Part shown: piece after piece, positions 1-9,685 of the stretch
Position numbering within the stretch: position 1 is the stretch's first letter
Layout of the letters: every line of letters begins with the position of its first letter
NCBI RefSeq assembly: GCF_900129795.1
Contig: NZ_FQWW01000005.1
Location: forward strand, 434,001-498,000
DNA length: 64,000 nucleotides
Source of the DNA: Flavobacterium sp. CF108
GTDB taxonomy: Bacteria > Bacteroidota > Bacteroidia > Flavobacteriales > Flavobacteriaceae
Direction: 5' to 3'
Notes under the pieces: generated by a model
What the model saw: only the letters and a program-made list of their open reading frames with translations
Database searches by the model: none
What the model was told of the DNA's origin: nothing
Program-made: the position numbers and the translations under genes

Positions 1-1
1 A

Positions 2-1816
2 GCTTACTGGAATAATCCATACTTTGAGCGTTATCAAAACTATCAAAATGATAGAAGAAACCGTTTTATTGGTTATGCAAACTTGACATACAAAATTGCT
101 GACTGGGTTTCTGCAACAGGAAAAATCTCAACAGATACTTATGATGAGTTACGTGAAGAAAGAGTTGCTGTAGGTTCTGTAGCAAAAACTTTTGGTATTA
201 ATGCTCTTGACGAAACTTCAGGTTACCAACGTTATAATGGTAATTTCTCTGAGCAAAACTATGATTTACTTCTTAACTTCAAACATAACTTTGGAGAAGA
301 CATTAGCTTAACTGGAGTAGCTGGGGGTACAATAAGAAATACTTATTTCAACCAAATTACAGCTTCTACTCAAGGAGGTTTAATTATTCCTGGAATTTAC
401 AGTTTATCAAACTCACGTTCTGCTAGTCCATATCCATATGAAAGAGAAACAAGAACATCAGTAAACAGTTACTATGCTTCTGCTTCATTAGGATATGTAG
501 ATACTTACTTTATTGATGCAACTGCACGTAGAGATGCTTTCTCAAATCTTCCTGCTGATGACAATACTTTAACTAGTTATTCAGTTTCTGGTAGCTGGGT
601 ATTCTCTAAAAACTTAAACGCTAGCTGGTTATCTTTTGGTAAATTAAGAGGAGGTTACTCTGAAAGCCCACTTGGAACTCCTGCTTTAGCATTAGTTGAT
701 ACTTACACTAAATTTGACCCATTCAACAATAATCAAATGTATTCTGTAAACTCAATTAAAAACAATCCAGACTTAAAGCCTATTAAGACAAACACTACAG
801 AGGTTGGTCTTGAGATGCAGTTCTTAAACAGAAGAGTTGGATTTGATGTGAGTTTATACAAAAACGTAAATGATGGTGAAGCTGTAAGAGTTCCTTACTC
901 AACTGCTACAGGATATACTTCTAAATACGTAAATGCTGCAACAATTGAAAATAAAGGTATCGAGATTCAATTTAATGTTACTCCAGTTAAAACAAACAAT
1001 TTCTCTTGGGATATTAACGTAAACTGGTCTAAAAACGAGAACGAAGTAACAGCTTTAGCTGATGGAGTTTCTAACTTACAAATTGCTTCATTCCCAGGAA
1101 CTGTAACTTTAAACGCTGTAGTTGGACAACCTTTTGGAGTATTAAAAGGAACTGATTACACTTATACTGCTGACGGGCAAAAAATCATTAACCCATCAAC
1201 TGGTAGATATGTAATTAACACTTCAACAAACAATATTATTGGAAACATCAATCCTGACTGGATTGGAGGTATTCGTAACAAATTCGCTTACAAAAGCTTA
1301 TCTTTCAGTTTCTTAATTGATACTAAACACGGAGGAGATGTTTTCTCTACTGACCAATGGTACGGTGTTGGAACTGGACTTGGTGATGGAACTGCTGGTA
1401 ACAATGACCTTGGACTTCCAAAAAGAAACTCACTTGTTAATGGTGGTGGTGTAATCCTTCCTGGTGTATATGCTGACGGAACTCCAAACACAACCAGAAC
1501 TGTTTACTCAACAGGTGGAGCTATCACAAATGCTTATACTAACGGACCAAGAAGTCAGTATGTTTACGATGCTGGTTTTATTAAACTAAGAGAGGTAAAC
1601 ATTACTTATACTTTGCCATCTTCATTAGTACAAAAAATGAAATTGGTTGATGCAAAAGTTTCACTTATCGGATCTAACTTATGGATAATTCAAAAAAATC
1701 TTCCAGATGCAGACCCAGAAAGTGGATTAGGATCTAACGTAGGATCACAAGGTCTTTCTATCGGTTCTTTACCAACAACTAGAAATATTGGTTGTAACTT
1801 AACAATAAAATTCTAA
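2..1816 (+). CDS. SusC/RagA-type TonB-dependent receptor, 3' part only
   Basis: The frame is open from the first bases of the window, and the ATG at 83 is internal, so about 604 C-terminal residues are present and the plug domain lies upstream. What is visible is an outer-membrane beta-barrel: alternating polar/aromatic strands, the strand block NNPDLKPIKTNTTEVGLE that is typical of SusC barrels, and a last strand ending in Phe (NLTIKF), as expected for barrel insertion. Such proteins import oligosaccharides or peptides through the outer membrane, powered by TonB, with a SusD lid. The SusD-like gene follows after 3 bp, so the pair is co-transcribed. The substrate cannot be told because no hydrolase is in view. 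Confidence 0.93.
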   Translation, partial: AYWNNPYFERYQNYQNDRRNRFIGYANLTYKIADWVSATGKISTDTYDELREERVAVGSVAKTFGINALDETSGYQRYNGNFSEQNYDLLLNFKHNFGEDISLTGVAGGTIRNTYFNQITASTQGGLIIPGIYSLSNSRSASPYPYERETRTSVNSYYASASLGYVDTYFIDATARRDAFSNLPADDNTLTSYSVSGSWVFSKNLNASWLSFGKLRGGYSESPLGTPALALVDTYTKFDPFNNNQMYSVNSIKNNPDLKPIKTNTTEVGLEMQFLNRRVGFDVSLYKNVNDGEAVRVPYSTATGYTSKYVNAATIENKGIEIQFNVTPVKTNNFSWDINVNWSKNENEVTALADGVSNLQIASFPGTVTLNAVVGQPFGVLKGTDYTYTADGQKIINPSTGRYVINTSTNNIIGNINPDWIGGIRNKFAYKSLSFSFLIDTKHGGDVFSTDQWYGVGTGLGDGTAGNNDLGLPKRNSLVNGGGVILPGVYADGTPNTTRTVYSTGGAITNAYTNGPRSQYVYDAGFIKLREVNITYTLPSSLVQKMKLVDAKVSLIGSNLWIIQKNLPDADPESGLGSNVGSQGLSIGSLPTTRNIGCNLTIKF

Positions 1817-1819
1817 GCT

Positions 1820-3286
1820 ATGAAAAATAGACTAATAATATTAATATCGTTTATAACCTTATTTGCATCATGCTCTGATGACTTTGGAGGAATGAACGAA
1901 GACACAAAAAACCCAACCATTACTTCACCTGAGTTCTTATTCACCAATGCAGAAAAAACTATGGTGGATCAGGTTACAAGTACATCTGTAAACTTTAACG
2001 TTTTCAGATTATACGCTCAACAATGGACTGAAGTACAATATCCACAAGAAACACAATATGACCTTACTGGACGTACAATTCCAGATCGTCATTGGGCAAC
2101 TTATTACCGTGATGTATTAAGAGATTTCAAAGAAGCTAAATCACTTTTGATATCTCAAAAGGCTAATTACACTGGGGCTCCAGAAGGTTTAGTAGTTTTT
2201 GATAATAAAATTGCAATTATTGACATTTTATCTTCTTATTCATATGCTATTTTAGTTGATACTTTTGGAGATGTTCCTTATAGCGAAGCTTTAGATATTG
2301 ATGGGCATCCACAACCAAAATATGATGATGCACAAACTATCTACAAAGATCTTATTGCTGTATTAACTGCAGCATCTCATAAATTAGATCAAAGTGCTGG
2401 TAGCTACGGAGAAGCTGATCTTATTTTTACTGGAAATACTGCTAAATGGGCTAAATTTGCTAACACTTTACGTTTTAGATTAGCTATCAATATGTATGAT
2501 GCAGATAATACTTATGCTAGCGCACAAGCATTAGCAGCAAAAGCTGATGGTTTAATTGCAGCTAGTACAGATGGAGCATATATGCCATATACTACAAACA
2601 CAACAAATAACAACCCGTTATATCTTGATTTAGTAGCTAGTGGTCGTGATGATTTCTTGCCAGCTAATACATTCGTAAACAAAATGAATTCTCTTTCTGA
2701 TCCAAGAAGAGCAAAATACTTTACAGAATTTCCTGCAGGTTCAGGACAATACAAAGGTGGTGTATACGGAACTGTTAACGTTTATGGAGATTTCTCTCAT
2801 TTAACTGCAACTATTAAAGATCCTGTATATCCTGGAGTACTTCTTACTTATTCTGAAGTAGAATTTTTATTAGCTGAAGCTGTAGAAAGAGGTATCGCTG
2901 TTGGTGGTACTGCTGCATCTCACTATAATGCAGCTATTACAGCATCTATGCAAGATTGGGGAGTTTCTTCTGCTAACATTGCAGCTTACTTAGTAAGACC
3001 TGATGTAGCATATGCAACTGCTGCGGGAACATGGCAACAAAAAATTGGAGAACAAGCATGGATCTCTTATTTTAACAGAGGTTTCGAAGCTTGGACTTCT
3101 TACAGAAGATTAGACTTCCCTGCTTTAGTAGCGCCTCCAGTAACTTTTGGTGATATCACTGAAGTTCCAAAACGTTACTCTTATCCAGGAATTGAGCAAA
3201 CATTAAATGCTGCAAATCTAGAAGCTGCAGTTGCAAAATTGGGTAACAATAATGTAACTACTAAACTTTTCTGGGATAAACATTAA
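1820..3286 (+). CDS. SusD/RagB-like substrate-binding outer-membrane lipoprotein
   Basis: The 488-residue product has a lipoprotein signal (MKNRLIILISFITLFASC, lipid-bearing Cys at 18) followed by an acidic stretch, as for surface-exposed Bacteroidota lipoproteins. The helical body with segments such as RHWATYYRDVLRDF and a tract around ILVDTFGDVPYSEAL is typical of the SusD-like group (the SusD-like_2 type, from memory). SusD proteins cap the SusC barrel and capture the ligand. The gene starts 3 bp after the SusC stop codon, so the two are translationally linked. The family call is firm, the ligand unknown. Confidence 0.92.
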   Translation: MKNRLIILISFITLFASCSDDFGGMNEDTKNPTITSPEFLFTNAEKTMVDQVTSTSVNFNVFRLYAQQWTEVQYPQETQYDLTGRTIPDRHWATYYRDVLRDFKEAKSLLISQKANYTGAPEGLVVFDNKIAIIDILSSYSYAILVDTFGDVPYSEALDIDGHPQPKYDDAQTIYKDLIAVLTAASHKLDQSAGSYGEADLIFTGNTAKWAKFANTLRFRLAINMYDADNTYASAQALAAKADGLIAASTDGAYMPYTTNTTNNNPLYLDLVASGRDDFLPANTFVNKMNSLSDPRRAKYFTEFPAGSGQYKGGVYGTVNVYGDFSHLTATIKDPVYPGVLLTYSEVEFLLAEAVERGIAVGGTAASHYNAAITASMQDWGVSSANIAAYLVRPDVAYATAAGTWQQKIGEQAWISYFNRGFEAWTSYRRLDFPALVAPPVTFGDITEVPKRYSYPGIEQTLNAANLEAAVAKLGNNNVTTKLFWDKH

Positions 3287-3303
3287 TATTTAATATTAGA
3301 AAT

Positions 3304-4485
3304 ATGAAAAAATTTATAAAACAAATTGCTGCATTCGCATTAATTGCAATTTTAGCTTCTTGTGATTCCGCAGATGATAATATAGAATATTCAACCGCGG
3401 GAGGGAACGCAGTTCCAACAACTTCAAGTATTAGTCGTTTAGACAACAACTATAATTTGCCTCTTAATACTTATGCTAAAGAAGGTGTAACTATATCTAA
3501 AGTTGAAATCTATAAGAACGCTGCTAAAACTACTTCAGATCCTATAGTATTTGGAGATAAAGTTGCAGATGCGACTCTTACTGACGGAAAAGCTACTTTC
3601 AATACTTCTTCATTAGGAAGCTTTGATGTATTTCCTGTAACTTCTGGTGGTACAACTACTCTAACAGGTAAAACAGGAACTTATGCATTAGCAATTCTTT
3701 CAACTTATTCTGATGGTACAACTACAAGAGCAACATGGACTCTTACAGTTGGAAAAGGAATCGTATGGCAGATATACAATGCTGATGGAGATCCTGTTAC
3801 TAACGCTACAAGTGGTGTATCAACAATTAAATATCTTGACCCAACACCTGTAATCATAACTTTTGCACCAGTTAAAAAAGCAAGTACAACTGTTAACAGT
3901 ATAGTTGGACAATGGTCAAAAAATGGAGGTGCTTTTTCTGCATTACCAGGAACATTGCCTATTACTCATCAAGATCTTGATATTGCAGCAATTCCATATT
4001 CTACTTACGGAGGAATCGCAGTTGGAGACAAAATCACTTACAGATTCACTGTAACTGCTGGAACTCAAACTGATGTTATTTCTACAACTGTTGAATTTGT
4101 TAATCAAGAGTTTGGTGCTGACCACGATGGAAGTATTTCTAACGCTGCAGACTCAAACAGTTTTGACTTCTCTAAAGGAACTACTGGATCAGAGATCTCT
4201 TTTGTTAGTCCATTTGGTATAACAGCAGGAGCTACTAGCGGTATTACATTTGTAAAATCAACTTTAGATTTTGATACTGCTGACTTATTTGATGCTGACG
4301 CTGCTTACACAGCTGGAGCTAAAGTAACAAGCTTAACTAATCTTGCAACTGGAGACGTTATCATTTACAAAATTACTAGAGATGGTGATGATTATTATGG
4401 AATCTTGAAAGTTACTGATAAAATCCAAGGAACTACAAGTCAAGAATTACAATTCTCATACAAAGAAGGAATATTATTACAATAA
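3304..4485 (+). CDS. Secreted lipoprotein downstream of SusCD (SusE/F-position protein)
   Basis: The 393-residue product starts with a lipoprotein signal (MKKFIKQIAAFALIAILASC) and an Asp-rich N-terminus (CDSADDN) that fits export to the outer surface. The rest is Thr/Ser/Gly-rich and beta-strand-like without a recognisable catalytic motif, suggesting one or more Ig-like or ligand-binding domains. It lies 17 bp after the SusD-like gene and before a strong terminator, the position often taken by SusE/SusF-type accessory binding lipoproteins. This role is inferred from position; I do not recognise the family. Confidence 0.75.
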   Translation: MKKFIKQIAAFALIAILASCDSADDNIEYSTAGGNAVPTTSSISRLDNNYNLPLNTYAKEGVTISKVEIYKNAAKTTSDPIVFGDKVADATLTDGKATFNTSSLGSFDVFPVTSGGTTTLTGKTGTYALAILSTYSDGTTTRATWTLTVGKGIVWQIYNADGDPVTNATSGVSTIKYLDPTPVIITFAPVKKASTTVNSIVGQWSKNGGAFSALPGTLPITHQDLDIAAIPYSTYGGIAVGDKITYRFTVTAGTQTDVISTTVEFVNQEFGADHDGSISNAADSNSFDFSKGTTGSEISFVSPFGITAGATSGITFVKSTLDFDTADLFDADAAYTAGAKVTSLTNLATGDVIIYKITRDGDDYYGILKVTDKIQGTTSQELQFSYKEGILLQ

Positions 4486-4510
4486 TATATTTCTTTAATA
4501 ATACTGAAAA

Positions 4511-4542
4511 GCCATCCCGTTCATTCGGGGTGGTTTTTTTTT
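4511..4542 (+). terminator. Rho-independent terminator of the SusCD operon
   Basis: The hairpin arms CCATCCCG and CGGGGTGG (one G-T pair) enclose the loop TTCATT and are followed by a run of ten T. It starts 25 bp after the stop of the last lipoprotein gene and ends the operon. Confidence 0.9.
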
Positions 4543-4558
4543 ATATAAACATTATACC

Positions 4559-4566
4559 TATATTTG
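4559..4566 (+). promoter_or_regulatory. -7 element TATATTTG of the rlmB promoter
   Basis: An exact match to the Bacteroidota -7 consensus TAnnTTTG ends only 4 nt before the rlmB ATG at 4571. No clear TTG -33 box is seen because the upstream sequence is the terminator T-run. The expected transcript start falls at or beside the ATG, implying a leaderless or nearly leaderless mRNA. Confidence 0.55.
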
Positions 4567-4570
4567 CCTC

Positions 4571-5305
4571 ATGGAAAAAGAACATCAAATATTTGGTATT
4601 AGAGCCATTATAGAAGCGATACAAGCTGGTCAGGAAGTTGACAAAGTATTTATACAAAAAGAGATTTCTGGAGAATTAATGAAAGATTTAATGAAGGTAA
4701 TGAAACGTGCCAATATTAATTTCTCTTATGTTCCAGTTGAAAAATTAAATAGATTAACACCAAATAATCATCAAGGTGCCGTTGCAACAATTTCGCCTAT
4801 TGGATTTATTGATATAGAACATTTAGTAGAGTCGACTATTGCTTCGGGTTCAAAACCTTTATTTTTGATATTAGACCAAATCTCAGATGCGAGAAACTTT
4901 GGTGCTATTATCAGAACTGCAGAGTGTACAGGAGTAAATGGAATTATCGTTCAAAAAGCAGGTTCTGCTCCGGTAAATGGTGACACTGTCAAAACATCTG
5001 CAGGTGCAGTATTCAATGTGCCTATTTGTAAAGTTGAGCATATCAAAGATGCAATATTCTATCTTCAAGGATCTGGAATAAAAACTGTAGCTGCTACAGA
5101 AAAAACAGATCAAAACATTTATGATTTATCATTAAATGAACCTTTAGCTATTATAATGGGATCTGAAGACAGAGGTATAAATCCTTCTGTTTTAAAAATC
5201 GTAGATGAGAAAGCAAAGTTACCAATGTTCGGTTCCATAGGATCTCTTAATGTTTCTGTTGCTTGTGGTGCATTTTTATACGAAACAGTTCGTCAAAGAA
5301 GTTAA
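4571..5305 (+). CDS. rlmB: SpoU/TrmH-family 23S rRNA 2'-O-ribose methyltransferase (RlmB type)
   Basis: The 244-residue SPOUT methyltransferase has the usual architecture: an N-terminal substrate-binding domain (QIFGIRAIIEAI, about residues 6-17) and a C-terminal SpoU domain with the three family motifs, LDQISDARNFGAIIRTAEC, IIMGSEDRGI and SLNVSVACGAFLYE. By homology it methylates the ribose of G2251 in the 23S rRNA peptidyl-transferase loop using SAM. The ATG chosen gives the usual start of this family. It stands alone behind a terminator with its own -7 element very close to the start codon. A tRNA target cannot be fully excluded from sequence alone. Confidence 0.93.
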   Translation: MEKEHQIFGIRAIIEAIQAGQEVDKVFIQKEISGELMKDLMKVMKRANINFSYVPVEKLNRLTPNNHQGAVATISPIGFIDIEHLVESTIASGSKPLFLILDQISDARNFGAIIRTAECTGVNGIIVQKAGSAPVNGDTVKTSAGAVFNVPICKVEHIKDAIFYLQGSGIKTVAATEKTDQNIYDLSLNEPLAIIMGSEDRGINPSVLKIVDEKAKLPMFGSIGSLNVSVACGAFLYETVRQRS

Positions 5306-5346
5306 CAAAGCATACAGAAGTAGAATGACAACTTAATAACTATTAA

Positions 5347-6147
5347 ATGTCTTCAAAATCCACTCATAACATAGTATTTAAAAACTTTTTTTCTGCAATT
5401 GTAATTTTTCTAATTACAACCATGAACTATGGACAAACAACAAAATACAATCAGTTTTGGGGTGAAATTCAATTTAACAGAACCATTACCAAAAAGTGGT
5501 CAACAGAACTTAATTTAGGAACGAGTTATAGCAGTACTGAATCATCCCCAAACATTTTTGAGCAAAATACACAACGATCATTTAGAGCTTGGGGACATTA
5601 CTATCTATCTCCGCGTTGGAAATTATCCTCTTTTGTCGGGTACTTTAATAATAAGGACGTTCCTGAAATCGGACAATATGCATCTCCGGAGTGGAGATTT
5701 GCCTTACAAGGCATTTATTATTTTCATAAAACCGGATATACATTAAGCACAAGAATGCGGCTCGAACTTCGTCATATGAAAAATGAAGATGACGACTACG
5801 AAAACGTGTTTCGATATCGTCAGCAAATTAAATACTTAAAACCCATCAACAGTAAAGTTTTACGAAAAGGTGTTGTATATGCTATTGCCTCCGATGAGTT
5901 GTTTTTTAAATCGGGAACAAAAGTTACCGGTCTTAGTTTTTTTGACAGAAACAGATTAAATATTGGCGCTGGTTATCTTTTTACAGATAATATACAAATT
6001 GAACTAACATATGCTAACGAATACCTTCCAAGGGATAACGGAAATCAAATCATAAACGCCGCAGCATTCACTCTTACATTTAATAATTTTTTTGAGAATC
6101 TAAACAAAAAGTTCTTACACAAATCAGAAACTATAAGTGACGATTAA
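5347..6147 (+). CDS. DUF2490-type secreted beta-barrel protein
   Basis: The 266-residue product has an N-terminal hydrophobic signal region (about residues 12-30, ending near NYGQ). The body consists of repeated amphipathic beta strands (NQFWGEIQFNRTITKKWSTE, RLELRHMKNED, FRYRQQIKYLKP, RLNIGAGYLF), matching the DUF2490 pattern of small outer-membrane barrels. The RLELR / FRYR strand pair is characteristic. It follows rlmB by 41 bp in the same direction and may be read through. Function is not known. Confidence 0.72.
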   Translation: MSSKSTHNIVFKNFFSAIVIFLITTMNYGQTTKYNQFWGEIQFNRTITKKWSTELNLGTSYSSTESSPNIFEQNTQRSFRAWGHYYLSPRWKLSSFVGYFNNKDVPEIGQYASPEWRFALQGIYYFHKTGYTLSTRMRLELRHMKNEDDDYENVFRYRQQIKYLKPINSKVLRKGVVYAIASDELFFKSGTKVTGLSFFDRNRLNIGAGYLFTDNIQIELTYANEYLPRDNGNQIINAAAFTLTFNNFFENLNKKFLHKSETISDD

Positions 6148-6149
6148 AT

Positions 6150-6656
6150 CTACTTCTCTTCTTCTTTTAAAAAACAAGCCAGCTGTTTTACAATTTCATC
6201 TTTATGTAATTTGAAATTGTAATCACGCATAAACTCAGTCCCCTTCATATTTATAGTAGCCACAACAGCTTCGAATTCAGAAAATGCTTTTAAATCCTTT
6301 TTATCCATTAGATACAAAACCTGCATAATAGAGTCGTTTTTTATATACTGGGTATCATAATGCGTTAATTTATATGCATTATTATCAGCTAGGTGTATGA
6401 TCAAATCATCTGTAATTTCTTTTCCTACTTTCTTTCCGGGAAAAGGCATGGGCTGAAGAGCAACAAAATAATTTTCTTTATCGGTAACAATATTTATTTT
6501 TAGAGATTTAGAATTTGTGGTATAAAAAACTGCCGGGTCAAAATAATAAACCATAGAACCGTCGGCAAGTACTTTATTTTTCACATCGCATTGAGCAAAA
6601 GATTCAGTACTTCCAAAAATCAATAAAATTAAAACAGAAAAAAAAGCGTTTTTCAT
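6150..6656 (-). CDS. Hypothetical secreted protein, 168 aa
   Basis: The product begins with a clear Sec signal peptide (MKNAFFSVLILLIFGSTESFA, cleavage before QCDV). The mature part of about 147 residues has no motif I recognise. It has two Cys (near the mature N-terminus and C-terminus) that could pair in the periplasm. It ends 2 bp after the convergent DUF2490 gene and stands alone on this strand. Reading frame and signal peptide make it a convincing gene, function unknown. Confidence 0.7.
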   Translation of the reverse strand: MKNAFFSVLILLIFGSTESFAQCDVKNKVLADGSMVYYFDPAVFYTTNSKSLKINIVTDKENYFVALQPMPFPGKKVGKEITDDLIIHLADNNAYKLTHYDTQYIKNDSIMQVLYLMDKKDLKAFSEFEAVVATINMKGTEFMRDYNFKLHKDEIVKQLACFLKEEEK

Positions 6657-6716
6657 GAGTTGGTATAATCAAATTAAAAGGTCCTTAACAAAATTAATCA
6701 TTTTAATCCATAAAAA

Positions 6717-7490
6717 TTACCCTTCAGAACCTTTATCAACTGGCTCTGACTTAGTTACAATGTAATTCACAATAATATTGGAATTAAAATACGCGTCAGG
6801 ATTTTCAATTTCTTCTTCAGGAATTTCTGTATTTACGAAATTTCCATCCTCATCAAAATGCTTCATAAAAGCATCCTGAGATGGATCAAAATCTGGTTTC
6901 TGCCAATCGTAAATTATGGGTTTTGTATATTCAGAAGTTTTGTAATATAAAGAAAGTCCAAATCCTGTAATAAATCCGCCTAAATGTCCTTCCCAGGAAA
7001 TTGCAGCATCTACATCTGGAAAAACATACCAAATCATTCCTCCGTAAAGTAAAATAACAGATAACGAAAGTGCTACTAGACGATAATATTTAGTTTGTAT
7101 TCCTTTAAAAAAGATAAAACTTACCAAAACATAAATTAATCCGCTGGCACCAATATGAAAGTTTGGCCGGCCAATAATCCAGGTTATTAATCCAGAAAAT
7201 AGAATCCCATAACAAATAACACCTAATGACTGTTTTGGATAAAAAAACTGCAAAGCTGTCAGCAAAACAAATAGCGGAATTGAGTTGTTATATAAATGTT
7301 CTAAATTTTCGTGAATAAATGGGCTAAACAATATGCCTTGCAATCCGGAAAAATCTCTGGGATAAATTCCGTTTTGATAAAAGTCAAAATCAAATCGAAT
7401 CTGAATCCAGTATATAACCCAAAGAAAAAGCACAAAAAATACTGGAACTCCAATAACTGCAGTTGAAAATTTAAATTGATTATCATTCAT
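6717..7490 (-). CDS. Rhomboid-family intramembrane serine protease
   Basis: The 257-residue protein has about six membrane segments. The catalytic dyad is visible: Ser116 in GASG (residues 114-117) and His169 in EGHLGG (residues 167-172), with the upstream HENLEHLYNN motif (His60, His65, Asn68) that shapes the oxyanion hole. Rhomboids cut transmembrane helices within the lipid bilayer. The N-terminus and an acidic C-terminal tail of about 60 residues are predicted to be outside the membrane. It is preceded by its own intergenic region, divergent from rarA. The substrate is unknown. Confidence 0.93.
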   Translation of the reverse strand: MNDNQFKFSTAVIGVPVFFVLFLWVIYWIQIRFDFDFYQNGIYPRDFSGLQGILFSPFIHENLEHLYNNSIPLFVLLTALQFFYPKQSLGVICYGILFSGLITWIIGRPNFHIGASGLIYVLVSFIFFKGIQTKYYRLVALSLSVILLYGGMIWYVFPDVDAAISWEGHLGGFITGFGLSLYYKTSEYTKPIIYDWQKPDFDPSQDAFMKHFDEDGNFVNTEIPEEEIENPDAYFNSNIIVNYIVTKSEPVDKGSEG

Positions 7491-7624
7491 ATAGTTTCGA
7501 TTCTGATTTATGTTCTGGCATCAAAAAACTATCCAAATAAAAAGTACTGATAATTTGTCAGCTATTCTATTATATGTTAAAACTTTAAAATCGAATTAGT
7601 ATATAATATCTCATGTAATAAAAT

Positions 7625-7632
7625 TAATTTTG
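7625..7632 (+). promoter_or_regulatory. -7 element TAATTTTG upstream of rarA
   Basis: Exact TAnnTTTG match 19 nt before the rarA start codon, a sensible 5' leader length. No TTG box is found at the usual distance, so the call rests on one element. Confidence 0.45.
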
Positions 7633-7651
7633 AAAATAGTAATTTTACAAA

Positions 7652-8929
7652 ATGGAAGCACCGTTAGCCGAGCGTATTCGCCCACAGAAATTAGAGGATT
7701 ATGTTAGTCAAAGTCATTTGGTTGGACCAAATGGTTCATTGACACAGCAAATTTCAAAAGGAATAATTCCTTCACTTATTTTTTGGGGACCGCCCGGAAC
7801 TGGCAAAACAACTTTGGCACAAATTATTGCACAAGAATCTAAGCGTCCGTTTTATATTTTAAGCGCAATTAATTCTGGGGTTAAAGATATTCGAGACGTA
7901 ATTGAAAAAGCAAAACAAAGCGGTGGTTTATTTACTGCCAAAAACCCTATTTTATTTATTGATGAGATTCACAGGTTTAGTAAATCACAGCAAGATTCCC
8001 TTTTAGCTGCCGTTGAAAAAGGATGGATTACCCTTATTGGCGCAACTACAGAAAACCCAAGTTTTGAAGTTATTCCCGCATTATTATCCCGATGTCAGGT
8101 CTATATCCTAAATGCATTTACAAAAGACGATTTAGAAGCTTTATTACATCGTGCAATGAAAATTGACGTAGAACTAGCCTCTAAACAAATTACTTTAAAA
8201 GAAACGGAAGCTTTATTGCGACTTTCTGGCGGTGATGGCAGAAAACTGCTTAACATTTTTGAACTTGTAGTTAATGCTTCGCCAAGCGATAATGTAGTTA
8301 TTACCAACGATCGTGTTTTTGAACTGGTTCAGCAAAATACTGTTTTGTATGACAAAACGGGTGAACAGCATTATGATATTGTCTCTGCTTTTATAAAATC
8401 TATAAGAGGAAGTGATCCAAATGGTGCAGTTTACTGGCTGGCAAGAATGATTGAAGGCGGCGAAGATGTAAAATTTATTGCCAGAAGAATGTTGATTTTA
8501 TCTAGTGAAGATATTGGAAATGCAAACCCAACGGCATTTATTATGGCTAATAATACTTTTCAGGCTGTCTCAACGATTGGTTATCCGGAAAGCCGAATCA
8601 TACTGAGTCAATGTGCCATATACTTGGCAACATCTCCAAAAAGCAATGCATCTTATATGGCTATTGGAAATGCGCAGCAATTAGTAAAACAAACAGGAGA
8701 TTTACCAGTTCCTATTCATTTGCGAAATGCTCCAACAAAATTGATGAAAGAATTAGGTTATGGCGAAGATTATAAATATTCGCATGACTATGCCAATAAT
8801 TTTGCCGAACAAGAATTTCTGCCAGATGCTATAAAAGAAACGGTTCTTTACAATCCGGGGAGCAATTCTAGAGAGAACAGCAACCGCGAATTTTTAAAGA
8901 ACCGTTGGAAAGATAAATATGGCTATTAA
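7652..8929 (+). CDS. rarA: Replication-associated recombination protein A (RarA/MgsA AAA+ ATPase)
   Basis: The 425-residue AAA+ ATPase is of the clamp-loader-like RarA family and has the family's usual length. Walker A is GPPGTGKTT (about residues 46-54) and Walker B is LFIDEIHRFSKSQQDSLL; the sensor region GATTENPSFEVIPALLSRC follows. The C-terminal RarA domain has GSDPNGAVYWLARMIEGGEDVKFI-type sequence and the terminal helical part. RarA acts at stalled replication forks and single-strand gaps with SSB. It starts the plus-strand unit here and converges with the next gene. Confidence 0.95.
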   Translation: MEAPLAERIRPQKLEDYVSQSHLVGPNGSLTQQISKGIIPSLIFWGPPGTGKTTLAQIIAQESKRPFYILSAINSGVKDIRDVIEKAKQSGGLFTAKNPILFIDEIHRFSKSQQDSLLAAVEKGWITLIGATTENPSFEVIPALLSRCQVYILNAFTKDDLEALLHRAMKIDVELASKQITLKETEALLRLSGGDGRKLLNIFELVVNASPSDNVVITNDRVFELVQQNTVLYDKTGEQHYDIVSAFIKSIRGSDPNGAVYWLARMIEGGEDVKFIARRMLILSSEDIGNANPTAFIMANNTFQAVSTIGYPESRIILSQCAIYLATSPKSNASYMAIGNAQQLVKQTGDLPVPIHLRNAPTKLMKELGYGEDYKYSHDYANNFAEQEFLPDAIKETVLYNPGSNSRENSNREFLKNRWKDKYGY

Positions 8930-8942
8930 ACCATAGTATATT

Positions 8943-9683
8943 TTAGAATTTTACCGAAACTTTTTCTGAAATCAATTTATCATTTTGATAATATTCAAAA
9001 TACCATTGATTATCTTTTGCGTTTAAAGATCCCTGAATTCCATCTTTAATGGCAATAAAAGAATCTGCACGTGAAGTTTTCAATAATTTCATTACCACTT
9101 TTGGTGTTTTATCAATTAATTGAAACCCATTTTCTGTTGGCTGTGCATACAATAAATTTGGATCTGAAAGATTAACTACAGGTTTTTCAACTGGAGTACT
9201 TGCAACAGCAGCAACTGGAGCTGCAGTTTGCGCGACACTCGAAGAAGTTGAAGAAATAGTTTTTCCATTATATTTATAGTGCAATCCAATAATAGAAACA
9301 AACGCACCTTCAAGGCTTTCTTTGTATGCTACTTCGTAATCCTTTTCCCTGCTCTTTCCTGTTTCAGAAGTATAAATTACTTTTCCGTAGCAGTCTTTAA
9401 ATTGAACAAAAAGTTTTGTTACTAAAAAAGCATTATCTCTTTTTACATCGATATACAAAATCTCACATCTATCATAACCTGCAGGTACTTGCTCACTAGT
9501 ATAATAAGCTTCAAAGCCGGCTTTAAGTAAATTTGATTTAGTTAACGTTGCTAATCGATATTGATTATCTGTTTTAATAAAATCGTATTTAAGAGGAATT
9601 ATAACGGCTTTATAATCGTTAACAGATTGCGAAAACCCAATAGCCGAACAAAATAGTAAAGCCAGTAAAACTTTTATTTTCAT
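8943..9683 (-). CDS. Hypothetical secreted protein with Ala/Val/Pro linker, 246 aa
   Basis: A signal peptide (MKIKVLLALLFCSAIGFSQS) precedes two apparent domains joined by a low-complexity Ser/Thr/Ala/Val/Pro linker at about residues 145-170. The first domain (about 20-145) has alternating beta strands (AVIIPLKYDFI, ILYIDVKRD, KLFVQFKDCYGKVIY). The second, about 70 residues, ends in a strand-rich tail (NQWYFEYYQND). No family is recognised. It sits 2 bp downstream of the HAD phosphatase gene, so it is the last gene of a radC-HAD-hypothetical operon. Confidence 0.7.
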   Translation of the reverse strand: MKIKVLLALLFCSAIGFSQSVNDYKAVIIPLKYDFIKTDNQYRLATLTKSNLLKAGFEAYYTSEQVPAGYDRCEILYIDVKRDNAFLVTKLFVQFKDCYGKVIYTSETGKSREKDYEVAYKESLEGAFVSIIGLHYKYNGKTISSTSSSVAQTAAPVAAVASTPVEKPVVNLSDPNLLYAQPTENGFQLIDKTPKVVMKLLKTSRADSFIAIKDGIQGSLNAKDNQWYFEYYQNDKLISEKVSVKF

Positions 9684-9685
9684 AA

